Of a stretch of 64,000 nucleotides of DNA, positions 36,512 through 46,065 are shown one piece after another. Position numbers and translations under genes: made by a program. Every line of letters begins with the position of its first letter. Positions within the stretch are counted from its first letter, which is position 1. Origin of the DNA: Sphingobium jiangsuense. GTDB lineage: Bacteria; Pseudomonadota; Alphaproteobacteria; Sphingomonadales; Sphingomonadaceae. Below the pieces are notes generated by a model that saw only the letters and a program-made list of their open reading frames with translations, made no database searches and had not been told where the DNA came from. The DNA is taken from the NCBI RefSeq assembly GCF_014196495.1, contig NZ_JACIDT010000015.1, forward strand, positions 31,065 to 95,064, read 5' to 3'.

Positions 36512-37089
36512 AGGAATAGCGCCTTTGCCTTCACCAACTGCGCCCGCCGATCCGCCAGCCCATTGGTCCCGCCGTTGATCTTCTTCGTGATGCCGACCAC
36601 ATCATCCGCATCCGCCATCGCGTTCAGCTTCCGGTCGCGCCAATATTCGAGCGCCAGATGCAGGCCGATTGAGGGATTGGCGGCGAGGTCCGGCGTCTCC
36701 TCGATGTCGATGCCGATCAGCCGCCCGAACTTCTGATAATTCGCCCGCCCGGTGATCTGGATCGGACCGCGCCCCTTGTACCGGACACCATCGCCCTTGA
36801 CCGTGTTGCCGAGGTCGGCGCGGCCCTCATAGGCCGCACCGGACGCGATCTCCTCCATGTACCGGAACGATCCGCTTTCGTGGATGAGCTGCGCAAAGAA
36901 GTGCGAGAGCCGCAGCGGGGCCATCATCTCATAGGCCGTCGCATGCACATTCATCGCGATAGCCAACTGCCGGGCGCGCGTCGTATCCGCGCCGAATCGG
37001 GCAAAGACCGCCCGCCATGTGTCGCGGCCTATGATCCCGTCCTGCGTCACGCCGAGGCGCTTTTGCAGCAGCTTTGCGTCAATGCTCAT
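36508..37089 (-). CDS. Endolysin, glycoside hydrolase family 19 (chitinase-like)
   Basis: 193 residues from ATG 37089 (GGAGGAAG upstream). The catalytic region reads 'SHFFAQLIHESGSFRYMEE' with Glu in HESG, followed by 'YKGRGPIQITGRANYQKFG', both GH19 hallmarks. The first about 35 residues look like a short peptidoglycan-binding helix set ('LLQKRLGVTQDGIIGRDTW'). It degrades the cell wall at lysis. No secretion signal is present, so it needs the holin. Confidence 0.9.
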   Translation of the reverse strand: MSIDAKLLQKRLGVTQDGIIGRDTWRAVFARFGADTTRARQLAIAMNVHATAYEMMAPLRLSHFFAQLIHESGSFRYMEEIASGAAYEGRADLGNTVKGDGVRYKGRGPIQITGRANYQKFGRLIGIDIEETPDLAANPSIGLHLALEYWRDRKLNAMADADDVVGITKKINGGTNGLADRRAQLVKAKALFL

Positions 37090-37256
37090 TGCTTCCTCCG
37101 GGCCAGAGCGGCGTCGATCTTCTCGGTAAGCGCCTTCATGTCGTCCGGTGTCGAGTTTATCGGCGGCAGGCGCAGCGCGTCGGCGAGGCAGGCGCTCGTC
37201 AAATCCTTCGCGGCCTGCTTCAGCGCCCGCACAGCATCCATGCGCTCGCACATCAT
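37086..37256 (-). CDS. Hypothetical small protein in lysis cassette
   Basis: 56 residues, helical and charged ('MMCERMDAVRALKQAAKDLT' then 'DDMKALTEKIDAALARRKQ'). It overlaps the holin-like gene upstream and the endolysin downstream, both by ATGA. The position suggests a lysis regulator or antiholin, but it has no membrane segment. Confidence 0.6.
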   Translation of the reverse strand: MMCERMDAVRALKQAAKDLTSACLADALRLPPINSTPDDMKALTEKIDAALARRKQ

Positions 37257-37453
37257 TTGTCGTCCCTCATTTCGAAGGCGGTTTTCAGCGCGGCAAGGGA
37301 GGCGGCAAGCTGCTTGTCCGCCTCGACCCGCTCGCGATCGAGCGTCATGCGGTCCTTCTCGATCGTCAGCTTGTTCCAAACGAGGAAGCCGATGATCAGA
37401 CCGGTCGGGCCGAACTGGCTGGCAAGTTGCGCTATGATGGAGGTTTCGGTCAC
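37253..37453 (-). CDS. Holin-like single-span membrane protein
   Basis: 66 residues: an N-terminal hydrophobic segment ('IIAQLASQFGPTGLIIGFLVW') followed by a charged coiled tail. The layout fits class III/other small holins, and the gene lies just before the endolysin. Overlaps with both neighbours (ATGA) show translational coupling. Holin function is inferred from size, topology and position. Confidence 0.65.
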   Translation of the reverse strand: MTETSIIAQLASQFGPTGLIIGFLVWNKLTIEKDRMTLDRERVEADKQLAASLAALKTAFEMRDDK

Positions 37454-39156
37454 AGTTGGGCGGCCTTCTCGACTACAAAGTTTATTGTCACCGCATCGCT
37501 ATGGCTGCTTCCGTCGATATTCTCGATGTAGATGGCTCGTTCGCCGTCCGACGCGCCCGCAGTCCAGACACGGTAATTGCCGTTGCTGCTCGAAACGCTC
37601 ACAACGTCCTTATGGCCGATCTTACTATTCGTGAGGAGAAAGCTCGCCCTCGCGCCAGAAGAAAGGGTAGCATCGTGCGTTATGACGCGCCCGGCGGGCG
37701 AGTGGAGGGTGACGCCAGTCGATTTCGAAGTTTCTTGTGTTACGCTTTCACCAAAGCCGACGCCGTTGCCAGTCAGATTGGCAGGAGCGACGATATTGCC
37801 CGTGCCGAGATCGATCACCGAGTTCGTGCAATTCGCATAGCGATTGGATGAACCGACCGTGACCTGAGACGATGTTGCCGCCAGTTCGATGCCGGTCCCA
37901 AGGCCATTGAAGCAACAATTGTCGATAACGATCGGGTTGAAGCTGGTGCCGACATAGACGCCGTCTCCGGCTCCGGGGCCGAGGGCAACGAATGTGATGC
38001 CGGCGACGATCGTTCCACCGCCATTGGCCGCGCCGTCATTGGACGCAAACACAATGCCGTTTTTCCCCGGAGCCACGCCAATATAACCGCCGGATATGAC
38101 GCAGGACGGCACGCCAGATGCGAGATAGATGCTATCACCATTAACGGATATCTGTGCGCCTGTAAGATTGATCTGGCGCACCTCTGTGACGTCTTCGATG
38201 ACGCGGATGCCATCGTATCCAACGGTCAGTTCAGTGCCGGGGCCAAGGGAAAAGCCCTGAACGCCAGCACCGATTTCGATGGCACAGCCAAGAAAACGAA
38301 GTTTGATACCGGTTAGATCGTAACTGGTCCCCCAGCCAGGCTCGCCGGAAGAGCCCGTTCCGGGGTTGGGGTCGCTGGCGATGCGTACACCAAGGCCATA
38401 GGTGTTGTCCGTCGCACCAAGAACGGGGCCATAGAGGTTGCAGCTTTTCCCAAAACTTATGTTGCTGGCGTTGAACAGGTCGATATAGGTTGACCAGTAG
38501 TAGGCCGCCGCATAGCCATCATCGCCACGAATGGTGATGTCGATATGATGATGCCCATTATACTCGCCGAAATAGGCGAAGCTGTTCGTGATCTTGAGCG
38601 CCGTGGTGCCGCCGCCAGCCTGACCGGTCGTCAGGGAGAAGTCGCGCAGCCGAACAATATGCTGAAACGAGGAGCACTGAAATTCGAGGCCATCAGAGGA
38701 TGGGAAATACAAGATGCTGGCGTCTGCCCCTGCGCCATAAATCTCTATCTGGTCGTAAGAACTTTTATCATCAGACGGGCCGGTCGCGGACGGCGAGAAG
38801 ATGTGCGTTATAGGGCTGTTGAATCTGAATTTCCCAGCGGGGATATAAATCCGCTTGGAAGCTGTTAGTGCGGCTTCGAGTGCTGATGTGCAGTCCACTA
38901 CGCCGCCTTCGACAGCGCCGAAATCAACAATGCTGACAAATTCGTTTCGCTTGCGGACGGCGACATCTTCGAGCGCCTGCAACGCCTGCTTCGCGGACGA
39001 ATTATCCGGGATGATATCGCCGTTGAATGTGCCGAGATTAAGCGATCCGGCAGGAACGCCTAGAACCTGACTGATCTCGATATTGTCCGCACCGGTCGCC
39101 CCACGTGCCCCACGAGCGCCAGATACATTAATGCGAACAGAAGGCGAAACGGCCAT
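37450..39156 (-). CDS. Tailspike/tail fibre protein with right-handed beta-helix
   Basis: 568 residues. The N-terminus has a short collagen-like repeat ('GARGARGATGADN'), then a head segment ending in 'EFVSIVDFGAVEGGVVDCTSAL', the start of pectate-lyase-like beta-helix tailspikes. The middle is rich in Gly, Asn, Val and Ile repeats (about 90-450). The last about 100 residues form a separate beta domain. It probably binds or cleaves a surface polysaccharide. The GT61 gene in the same prophage could alter that receptor. Confidence 0.8.
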   Translation of the reverse strand: MAVSPSVRINVSGARGARGATGADNIEISQVLGVPAGSLNLGTFNGDIIPDNSSAKQALQALEDVAVRKRNEFVSIVDFGAVEGGVVDCTSALEAALTASKRIYIPAGKFRFNSPITHIFSPSATGPSDDKSSYDQIEIYGAGADASILYFPSSDGLEFQCSSFQHIVRLRDFSLTTGQAGGGTTALKITNSFAYFGEYNGHHHIDITIRGDDGYAAAYYWSTYIDLFNASNISFGKSCNLYGPVLGATDNTYGLGVRIASDPNPGTGSSGEPGWGTSYDLTGIKLRFLGCAIEIGAGVQGFSLGPGTELTVGYDGIRVIEDVTEVRQINLTGAQISVNGDSIYLASGVPSCVISGGYIGVAPGKNGIVFASNDGAANGGGTIVAGITFVALGPGAGDGVYVGTSFNPIVIDNCCFNGLGTGIELAATSSQVTVGSSNRYANCTNSVIDLGTGNIVAPANLTGNGVGFGESVTQETSKSTGVTLHSPAGRVITHDATLSSGARASFLLTNSKIGHKDVVSVSSSNGNYRVWTAGASDGERAIYIENIDGSSHSDAVTINFVVEKAAQL

Positions 39157-39506
39157 CAGTAGGTTACTCCCGGTGTCAGAATGATGTGGCCCGCGACCGG
39201 GATGGCCTGAATGCCATCCGGGTAGGTTACGCGCAGATCGTAGGCAAGGCGGATGATCTCTCCGGCCCCTGCGACGGATGAGAGGGATGCGCCGTCAATC
39301 GTGACGGTGAATATGCCATTTTCCGGATCGTGCAGGTCTATCGTCGCCGCAGCGACGATCGAGCCTTGGCCCGCATTGGCGCGAATTTTCAGGTCCAGAG
39401 TGCAGCCTGTCAGGTCGATGGGTGCGCCGATATTATCGTTTAGCTGCCAATCCTCACAATAATCGGCGTTGCGGTAGACGCGGATATCCATGCGTTCAGT
39501 TCGCAT
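39156..39506 (-). CDS. Small tail/baseplate protein, BppU-N-like
   Basis: 116 residues, beta-rich. 'YDLRVTYPDGIQAIPVAGHI' followed by LTPGVTY at the C-terminus, with an earlier 'DLTGCTLDLKIR', resembles the Ig-like N-terminal domain of baseplate upper proteins. It lies between a tail protein and the tailspike, suggesting an adaptor for the spike. ATG 39506 overlaps the previous stop; ATG 39491 is an alternative. Confidence 0.6.
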   Translation of the reverse strand: MRTERMDIRVYRNADYCEDWQLNDNIGAPIDLTGCTLDLKIRANAGQGSIVAAATIDLHDPENGIFTVTIDGASLSSVAGAGEIIRLAYDLRVTYPDGIQAIPVAGHIILTPGVTY

Positions 39507-40197
39507 CGGAGAAGTCCTCCACGAAGCTGATCGAGGCGGTCGCGGTTCGACCGAACGAAATATCCGGCGCTAGCGTCTGTCCTGTGGCTGCTTTGGCCTG
39601 CACCTTCGGCCAATCGAAGATCGCGGGACTACCAGACGCGATCGCCGCGCGTGCGGGCGGCGATACAATGACGGTGGCGGATTGAGCGCTGGGCCGTGAC
39701 AAGACGCGCTCGATGACGAAGCCGCGCCCGCTTATCTCGAATTTCTCGCCGCCTTCGATCCGCGCGCCCTGGCTGACATTCAGCGTCATGGTCGTGGCGC
39801 GAGCAGCTACATCGCCGATCACGGTCGCGATGATGTAGGGCGAGGCGTAGGAAACCGAGGTCGGAAACCTGTCGTCATTCGCAGCCAGCTTTGAAGGCCG
39901 CAGGATAGCGCCACCGCCAGCGAGAGGACGGGGCGCGGTCGGGAGGGAAAGGATCGGACAGAGAACCGCGCGAGCGCCGCCACGCAAATAGGATACCCAG
40001 CTATCCCAAAGCCGCTGCTGGAAAGGGCTGCGCAGGGTTATCCCGCTATAGGTGATCGCCCATCGGCCACCGCCATCTGTCTGGATGACCGTTTCATCAT
40101 TGTTGAGATTGGTTCCGCCCGAAATCACCTGCGGGACCGGCGCTGCGGAAACCTGCGTCGGCCTGAAATGATGGACGGGAAAGATGAAAAGCGCCAT
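39496..40197 (-). CDS. Phage tail-region protein of unknown function
   Basis: 233 residues, beta-rich, starting 'MALFIFPVHHFRPTQVSAAP'. The centre has 'YSGITLRSPFQQRLWDSWVS', the C-terminal third 'ISFGRTATASISFVEDF'. Not recognised as a named family. It lies after the tail-tip genes, so it is probably a minor tail component. One of the repeated CTACGGACGGC elements sits 33 bp before its start codon. Confidence 0.65.
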   Translation of the reverse strand: MALFIFPVHHFRPTQVSAAPVPQVISGGTNLNNDETVIQTDGGGRWAITYSGITLRSPFQQRLWDSWVSYLRGGARAVLCPILSLPTAPRPLAGGGAILRPSKLAANDDRFPTSVSYASPYIIATVIGDVAARATTMTLNVSQGARIEGGEKFEISGRGFVIERVLSRPSAQSATVIVSPPARAAIASGSPAIFDWPKVQAKAATGQTLAPDISFGRTATASISFVEDFSDAN

Positions 40198-40212
40198 GCC
40201 GCGACGGTGGCG

Positions 40213-40344
40213 CTACTCCTCCTCATCCTCTACGGACGGCGGCGCTTCCGGCTCTGGCATCGGCGCACCGCCATCCTCTATGCGAAGGGCGACAAGCCTG
40301 CCATCCACCACGACGCCGCCCGCTGTCTGGCGCATGACGATCAT
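40213..40344 (-). CDS. Tiny acidic protein between tail-tip and tail gene
   Basis: 43 residues: 'MIVMRQTAGGVVVDGRLVAL' followed by an acidic Pro/Glu tail ending EDEEE. Its ATG overlaps the stop of the J-like gene by 4 bp, and the stop lies 15 bp before the next start. The overlap pattern, shared with surrounding genes, is the main evidence. The copy of the CTACGGACGGC element at 40230 lies inside its 3' end. Confidence 0.6.
   Translation of the reverse strand: MIVMRQTAGGVVVDGRLVALRIEDGGAPMPEPEAPPSVEDEEE
40230..40240 (-). promoter_or_regulatory. Start-associated repeat, copy 1
   Basis: CTACGGACGGC on the plus strand (GCCGTCCGTAG in the sense of the genes). First base is 33 bp upstream of the 40197 start codon. 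See the finding on this repeat. Confidence 0.6.
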
Positions 40345-42485
40345 GTCACCACCGCGCTTTGCGGCCCGACGACGCTTGACGGGATAGCCGACGCATTGAA
40401 GGAGCGCAGGAAATAATAATATGTGGATGCGCTCAGGCCGGTGTCATCCAGAGACATGACCTCGCCCAGTCCGCCGACGATATCGCCGGATATCAGGCTG
40501 GCGTCGCCGAAATCGGCAGTAGGGCCGCGATAAACGCGGATAAAGGCAAAGGTTGCCGAAGGGTTGCGCCATGACAGGTTGGCCTCACCAGCACCGCCGA
40601 TCGCGCTGAAATCGGTCGGAGGCAGCGGCGCAAGGGTCGCGGTCGAGGTGCTGACGGTTTCGGTCGCGGACCATGGCGAGACGCGGCCATCGCCCACCTG
40701 ATACGACACAGCAACATCGATGCTGCTGTTCGTCGGCACAAGCGTGGATAGCAATTCGACCGATGCGCCGGGGTCCACGTCGCCATTCTGCGCTTCGTTC
40801 CAGATTGTTTCGGACGAAAGTTTCCAGCGCAGGAACCACGTCAAATCCTCGCGATCCGGGCCACTGACGATCATCCTGATTTGCGCGGTTACGCCATCGG
40901 CGGAAAGTTCCGGCGTGGCGCTGGTGATCGCGGGCGCGGTCAGTGGTTGCGGGGCGACGCGATCGCCACTCGCAGCCGGGCTGCCTTCCTCGGTCGCCGG
41001 GTTCCATGCGTCGATATTTGGGCTCGCCGCCACCCATGAGAAGGTGACACCACCTGTCTGCATGTTGCGGGTGATCGCCGTTATCTCTGCCGGGCCGCTG
41101 TAAAAGACCGATCCGGCTTCCTCGATATGCAGATTGATATAGCGCTGGCCGCGCACCTTCCGGCCAGCAACATTCGTGGTGACAGTTCCGCGATAGAGCG
41201 CATTCGCCCGCTGCATGCGGCGCTTGGCGAGGCGGCGCACCTGCCCCCATGAAGGAACTTGCGGATCGAGGCTTTCGGTAAGCTCCTGTCCGCGACGGGA
41301 GATATCATCCTCATCGGTCCATGGGTCGCACTCGACCGTGTTGTAATCATGGTCGGCGGACACATAAGAGCAGGTGATGTAATTGACCGCCTCGTCATCA
41401 TCGACGCCGACGCCATTCCATTCATAGGCGACGATCTCATCGGAGCCGATGGAGACGGTCGGCGCATAATATTTACCCGCATAAACGACGAGAGCGCCGT
41501 CCGCACGCGGGGCCATCCAGCCGTCGCATGTCGCGAGCATCGCGGCCTTTATGTCGCCATGCTTCTGCGTATGCGTATGACTTAGACATGACCGCCAGCG
41601 CTTTTCGGTGCCGCCCGCCTTTAGGGCTATATCCTCGTCGCACACGTCCTGAGCGGCCCGCCAGTAGGCCAGCGTCGGGGCAATCTTCGTCGCATAGTCT
41701 GCACCTTCGCGCACCAGCAGATAATGCGCGAGGTGACGAATGCAGTTCTCCGTCCACGTCCATTGGCTTTCGTCGGTCGGGTCGGCGGCCCAGAGGTCGG
41801 GGCATTTCTGCCATTTCGCGACCATAGAGGCGACCGGCACGCCGTTGGGATAGATATCGAGGAAATCTTCGCTCTTGACCGGCGTGGATAGCAGGGCCGC
41901 CAGCACGACGCCATCGCCGCGATGGTTCGCGGTCCAGATGCCGGGAAGCTTCGCAGTGACTGCGGAAAAGGGCGATCCGGGTGTCAGTCCGGTTGTCCAG
42001 TAGAGACGGAGCTTGCCGCTGCCATAGCGCCCATCCACCCCCGCCTGAACAATATTTCCCGCCAGCGTCACAGCGTCATCAGCCAGATACCAGCGGACGA
42101 TCTCGGTCAATTGCCCGTCATGGATGGCATATACATCGACTGCGGTGCCATCCGTGGCCGTCTCGAACAGGATATAGGCACCATAAAGGCGGCTGATGCC
42201 ATAGCCTGAAACGCGGGGAGGGCGGGAGGTCTTGAGCGCCGTTGAAGTCGTGTCGGGCTTGGGCAGCGAGGGACTGCCCATGATTATTCCAGTTGCGGCC
42301 TGGATTCCTGCGATGGTCAAGCCGACCTGGAGGGCGCCGACGACCGTTTGAGCTACACCGAGCGCAGCGAACGTTCCGCCGCCCAAGCCGACGATCGCCC
42401 CCGAAATGGCTTGACCGACGCCCGGCACGACATTGACTGCGATCGCCGCGCCAATGAGGGCGATATTGGTGAGCGTCTTACCCAT
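40341..42485 (-). CDS. Tail-tip / host-specificity protein (J-like)
   Basis: 714 residues from ATG 42485. A hydrophobic Gly/Ala-rich N-terminus (about 1-75, as in many tail-tip proteins) is followed by the putative phage tail protein core ('PRVSGYGISRLYGAYILFET', 'KWQKCPDLWAADPTDESQW'). The C-terminal about 210 residues look like two fibronectin type III domains ('LPPTDFSAIGGAGEANLSWR' in the second). It forms the end of the tail and probably contacts the receptor. Overlaps both neighbours. Confidence 0.85.
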   Translation of the reverse strand: MGKTLTNIALIGAAIAVNVVPGVGQAISGAIVGLGGGTFAALGVAQTVVGALQVGLTIAGIQAATGIIMGSPSLPKPDTTSTALKTSRPPRVSGYGISRLYGAYILFETATDGTAVDVYAIHDGQLTEIVRWYLADDAVTLAGNIVQAGVDGRYGSGKLRLYWTTGLTPGSPFSAVTAKLPGIWTANHRGDGVVLAALLSTPVKSEDFLDIYPNGVPVASMVAKWQKCPDLWAADPTDESQWTWTENCIRHLAHYLLVREGADYATKIAPTLAYWRAAQDVCDEDIALKAGGTEKRWRSCLSHTHTQKHGDIKAAMLATCDGWMAPRADGALVVYAGKYYAPTVSIGSDEIVAYEWNGVGVDDDEAVNYITCSYVSADHDYNTVECDPWTDEDDISRRGQELTESLDPQVPSWGQVRRLAKRRMQRANALYRGTVTTNVAGRKVRGQRYINLHIEEAGSVFYSGPAEITAITRNMQTGGVTFSWVAASPNIDAWNPATEEGSPAASGDRVAPQPLTAPAITSATPELSADGVTAQIRMIVSGPDREDLTWFLRWKLSSETIWNEAQNGDVDPGASVELLSTLVPTNSSIDVAVSYQVGDGRVSPWSATETVSTSTATLAPLPPTDFSAIGGAGEANLSWRNPSATFAFIRVYRGPTADFGDASLISGDIVGGLGEVMSLDDTGLSASTYYYFLRSFNASAIPSSVVGPQSAVVT

Positions 42486-42882
42486 GAGCGACTCTCCACA
42501 GCGCCAGAACACAAGCCGGATCGATCGACGCCACCGCCAGTCCGCGATCCGCCACCATCGCCCATCGCTTGCCGGTGAACACAGCGCCCGCCTGATGTTC
42601 GCCCACGCTCAACACCCCGATATCGCCCTCCATCGGCTCGCCATCAACGCGGGGGATGCCAGCCGACGCCATGCCGCAATCGAACAATGCGACCAGCCCG
42701 CCCGCATCCTTGATGAAGGCCAGCCCCATTTCCTCTGTCGAATAGGCGCCGCGCCAATATTTCATCGGATCGGGCCATCCGCACTCCATCGCCCACGCGG
42801 CAGGCATGGCGCAGCAATCCCATTCATTCGGGACGCGGCGGCGCTGTCCGGCGTGGAGAAGAAAGGCGGCCATATCAGCCAT
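42478..42882 (-). CDS. NlpC/P60-like tail assembly protein (DUF6950-type)
   Basis: 134 residues. 'WDCCAMPAAWAMECGWPDPM' holds a Cys in the place of the NlpC/P60 nucleophile, and 'GDIGVLSVGEHQAGAVFTGK' carries a possible His. It occupies the place of lambda K between the tail-tip and distal tail genes. It overlaps the J-like gene by 8 bp and the previous gene by 1 bp. Confidence 0.7.
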   Translation of the reverse strand: MADMAAFLLHAGQRRRVPNEWDCCAMPAAWAMECGWPDPMKYWRGAYSTEEMGLAFIKDAGGLVALFDCGMASAGIPRVDGEPMEGDIGVLSVGEHQAGAVFTGKRWAMVADRGLAVASIDPACVLALWRVAHG

Positions 42883-43442
42883 CAGTCGCTTGGCCCAAAT
42901 CGGCGCGAAGTGCCTGCGTTGATGCCCGCCACATGCGAAAAAATGGCATCGGTCGGATATTTCCGGCGCTGATCGGCGTCGGTGAAAAACGCGGATTTCG
43001 ACCGGGACCGGGTAGTGTCGCCCTGAACGATGGTAAGCGTGATCGAGCGCGTAACCTGTCCATTCTGCATTGTCGGGCGGCTGATAGAGAGGGATCGGGC
43101 CTCAAACACATTCTCCCATTCGATCGCCTCAATCTGCCAGTCGTCATCGAAATGCACAGTGCCGATATCGACACGCGCGCCGCGAACGGACGGTGCGTCC
43201 TCAAGCGCGAGGCGGACGGTTTCCTCACTCACCCCTGAAAGCGTGAAATCGAGGCGCTCGGCAGTGCCGTTGATAAGCTGCTGGAAATCCGGCACGCTGA
43301 CCAGTTCAGCGCCGCCGAGAGCGATCGATGGTGAGGGGATCACCGCATCGGCAGGGACGGGCAGCGGCCCGAAGCCCGACCAAAGAATGGCCGGAGGATC
43401 GCAGGCGATATAGACAATGGTGGATTCGCGATAGAAGGCCAT
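42882..43442 (-). CDS. Distal tail protein (lambda L/DUF1833-like position)
   Basis: 186 residues, beta-rich: 'MAFYRESTIVYIACDPPAIL', then 'RGARVDIGTVHFDDDWQIEA' and 'TMQNGQVTRSITLTIVQGD'. Immediately after the tape measure gene, where lambda M/L analogues are found. Assigned by position and general character only. Confidence 0.65.
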   Translation of the reverse strand: MAFYRESTIVYIACDPPAILWSGFGPLPVPADAVIPSPSIALGGAELVSVPDFQQLINGTAERLDFTLSGVSEETVRLALEDAPSVRGARVDIGTVHFDDDWQIEAIEWENVFEARSLSISRPTMQNGQVTRSITLTIVQGDTTRSRSKSAFFTDADQRRKYPTDAIFSHVAGINAGTSRRFGPSD

Positions 43443-45829
43443 CAGGTGCCGTCCTTGTTGAATTTCGCGAGGCGCGCCGGGACGTTCTGGTTGACCTGCT
43501 GTCCCATCGCGGCGGCGGCCTGAATGGCCCCCTGATTGGCTTGGGCGAGGATCATCTGGGCAAACTGGTCGTTCATCACAGCGCCGCGCGCATCGACCTG
43601 AATAATGGGCTGCACGACTGCCGCGCCGGATCGCCCGGACAATGCCTTGCTGCCGACCGAGAGCGTTTCGCCCCGGCTGACATTGGCGATAGGCCGTCCG
43701 TTCAGGGATAGCGTGTTCCTATCCGTGCCGCCGCGCCCGCCAATGCTCATGGAGCCACCGGACGCGAAGCCGAGGATGCCGCCGACGGCTCCGATGATCC
43801 CGCCTCCCATGCCCCCGCCGCCAACGCCAGCCAGCGCCTCCGCAATCGGGCGGATAAGCTGCTGCTGGATGAACATCTCAATCAGGCCAGACAGGAATGG
43901 GTCCTTGACGCCAAGCTTCTTCGTCACAGCAGAGGTGATGCTGTCCTGTACCGCTTCCAGTTCGTCGATGACGTAGTTTTCGACCTGATCGGCAGCGGAC
44001 TCGCGGCTGAAACGGTCGGCATAGCGAGAGAGCGGGGAGGATAGATCATCTTCCACTCCCCTCCTGCGCCCGGCCTGTGCCGCCGCCAAATCCGCGCGGG
44101 CCTTGGTTGCATCGGCGACCTTGCCCGCAGCGATCAGCGTTTCGAGTTCTTTCTGTTCCTGATCTTCCAGATGGTCGAGTATCCGGCGTTCGGCCTCAAG
44201 CCTCGCCTCTCTTGTTTTGGCAATATCGGCCTGCGCATGGAGCGCATCCATCTCATATCGCTCGTTGACGCGCTGGCGTTCAGACGCTTGCTTCGCAAGA
44301 TCCGCGTCACGCTCTTTGATGACCTTGGCCACCTCCATCGCGGCGACCGTTTCAGTCAACGCGACGATCTGGCTCTTCTGTGCATCAGTGTAGCGCTTGT
44401 CGTTTCCGATGGAGGCAATTGCAGCCTTTTTGGCAACCTCTATGCGCTCAATCTCAATCCGCGCGCTTTCGGTGGCGCTGTCCACTTCACCGCCCTTGAG
44501 GCGCAATATCTGATCGTTAAGGCTGGCTTCTTCGCGCGCAAAAGCTTCCGGGTCCAGCGGTGATTTCTTGGTGCCGCCGCCCTTCTTTTTCCCTGATGAC
44601 GGCGCGGCGGCGGGCTTGGTTGCTGATGGCCGCTGAAATCCGCCCACATCAGCGAGAGGGTCGCCCTGCATAATCAAACGCAGGCGTTGCTCCGCATCCG
44701 ATTTTGCCGCCCCGGCGCGGAAATTCTCAAGCAGGCGACTGTCAAATCTACCGTTAGCGCCAAATTTATTAGCGATGCCGGGGCCAATATTTAGCAATTG
44801 GTCGGCAAAGCCGAGCACCTGTTCAATATCGCTACGCGCAGCCAGCGCAAAATTCTTGAAATCGATACCTAGCAAGTCAAGGACTTCGCGACCACCGTCG
44901 AGCAGCGGCTGGAAAGCATCCCCAAGACCCTCGATTACCCCGCGAGTGGAAATGCCGAAATTTTCGGCTGCCGTTTCCAGATCGACAAAACCATCTGCGC
45001 CATCACCCACGAAATTCGCGAGCATGGAAGAAAACTGTCCGCCACGATCAAATGCAGCGAATGTAATCAGCGATGCATTGGAAACGCGGGTCATCGCATC
45101 TTCGAATGTTAGCGGCAATTGCTTAAATTCACTGTCGATGCCCTCAGTGAATTTTACATCAGTCAAAGCTTTCAACAGCTTGTCTGAGGTCAGCAATCCT
45201 TCCTCGCCTAACTTCTTTATCTCACCAATCGGGCGGCCCATGCTCTCCGCAAGCAGCCGAGCGAGGCGCGGGGACGCCTCAAGGATGCTATTCAACTCAT
45301 CCCCGCGCAATGCGCCCGCCGCCAGAGCCTGCCCGAATTGCAGAGTCGCGGAGGCGGCCTGATTGGCATCAGCGCCGGAGATTTTCAGCGTTTTGGAGAA
45401 CGTTTCCGTCGCGCGCGCCGCCTGCGCCTGCGTCCCACCCAATTCCTTGGCGCCGCGCACGAAATTGGCATAGAGTTTGGCTGTTTCAGACAATCCCGCG
45501 CGCGTCTCGTTCGCAATGGCGCGCACATCCTTCTGCGCCTGCCCGAACGACCCGAAGCCCGCCGTCGCCAGCTTAAGCGTGGCATCCAGCTTCTTCGCCT
45601 CATCAGCTAGAGACAAGAACTGTCGCGTTAGTGCTATGACAGAGACGCCAGCGAGTGCTGCGACCATCCCGCGCATTGCGGTGCCGACGAACTTCTCTGT
45701 CGCCCCCGCGCTCTTCTGGATGCTCGCCATTGAGCGGTCGAACTTCTGCTCGGCTCGCGCGACATTGGCCTCATACTGGCCCAGCCGAGCCTCAAGCTCG
45801 ACAACTACGCGATCAGCGGTGACTGCCAT
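43442..45829 (-). CDS. Tail tape measure protein
   Basis: 795 residues, setting tail length. The start 'VTADRVVVELEARLGQYEAN' with a following coiled coil is typical. A tape-measure domain spans about 70-270 ('IANETRAGLSETAKLYANFV', 'GALRGDELNSILEASPRLAR'), followed by long Ala/Glu/Lys coils (about 420-600) and a hydrophobic Gly/Ile-rich segment near 680-720. ATG overlaps the stop of the chaperone frameshift product (TGATG). Confidence 0.9.
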   Translation of the reverse strand: MAVTADRVVVELEARLGQYEANVARAEQKFDRSMASIQKSAGATEKFVGTAMRGMVAALAGVSVIALTRQFLSLADEAKKLDATLKLATAGFGSFGQAQKDVRAIANETRAGLSETAKLYANFVRGAKELGGTQAQAARATETFSKTLKISGADANQAASATLQFGQALAAGALRGDELNSILEASPRLARLLAESMGRPIGEIKKLGEEGLLTSDKLLKALTDVKFTEGIDSEFKQLPLTFEDAMTRVSNASLITFAAFDRGGQFSSMLANFVGDGADGFVDLETAAENFGISTRGVIEGLGDAFQPLLDGGREVLDLLGIDFKNFALAARSDIEQVLGFADQLLNIGPGIANKFGANGRFDSRLLENFRAGAAKSDAEQRLRLIMQGDPLADVGGFQRPSATKPAAAPSSGKKKGGGTKKSPLDPEAFAREEASLNDQILRLKGGEVDSATESARIEIERIEVAKKAAIASIGNDKRYTDAQKSQIVALTETVAAMEVAKVIKERDADLAKQASERQRVNERYEMDALHAQADIAKTREARLEAERRILDHLEDQEQKELETLIAAGKVADATKARADLAAAQAGRRRGVEDDLSSPLSRYADRFSRESAADQVENYVIDELEAVQDSITSAVTKKLGVKDPFLSGLIEMFIQQQLIRPIAEALAGVGGGGMGGGIIGAVGGILGFASGGSMSIGGRGGTDRNTLSLNGRPIANVSRGETLSVGSKALSGRSGAAVVQPIIQVDARGAVMNDQFAQMILAQANQGAIQAAAAMGQQVNQNVPARLAKFNKDGT

Positions 45830-46065
45830 CAGTGCACCCGCCCGATGCCGAGGCGCTCCATGCGCAGGAACATATCCGTCACCTCAGAAGCGTCAGGCGG
45901 CGGACTTTCCTCGCTGTCGCTGGTCAGATTGTGATGGTGGATGAGCGCCGCATATTCAGGCATCGTGATCCGCTCCGCATCCCCTAGTCCGAATCCGAGA
46001 GTTCGGAGGTTGTGGAGGACGACGCCCCAGTCGAGCCTTTCCGGCCTCTGCGCTTCACCGGCGCT
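45829..46065 (-). CDS. Tail chaperone extension reached by -1 frameshift (G/GT-type)
   Basis: 78 sense codons in the -1 frame after the A9 run at 46065-46073. The sequence includes 'LDWGVVLHNLRTLGFGLGDA' and 'ITMPEYAALIHHHNL', resembling the small tail-assembly chaperones (rcc01693-type) of gene transfer agents. No ATG, GTG or TTG precedes this conserved part in this frame, so it can only be made by frameshifting. Fusion length would be 118 + 78 = 196 residues. Its TGA overlaps the tape measure ATG. Confidence 0.75.
   Translation of the reverse strand, partial: SAGEAQRPERLDWGVVLHNLRTLGFGLGDAERITMPEYAALIHHHNLTSDSEESPPPDASEVTDMFLRMERLGIGRVH

Noticed and set aside
40168..40416. 82-codon plus-strand frame in the tail region
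   Set aside because: Opposite to overlapping minus-strand genes that show coupled starts and stops; no ribosome site or family.
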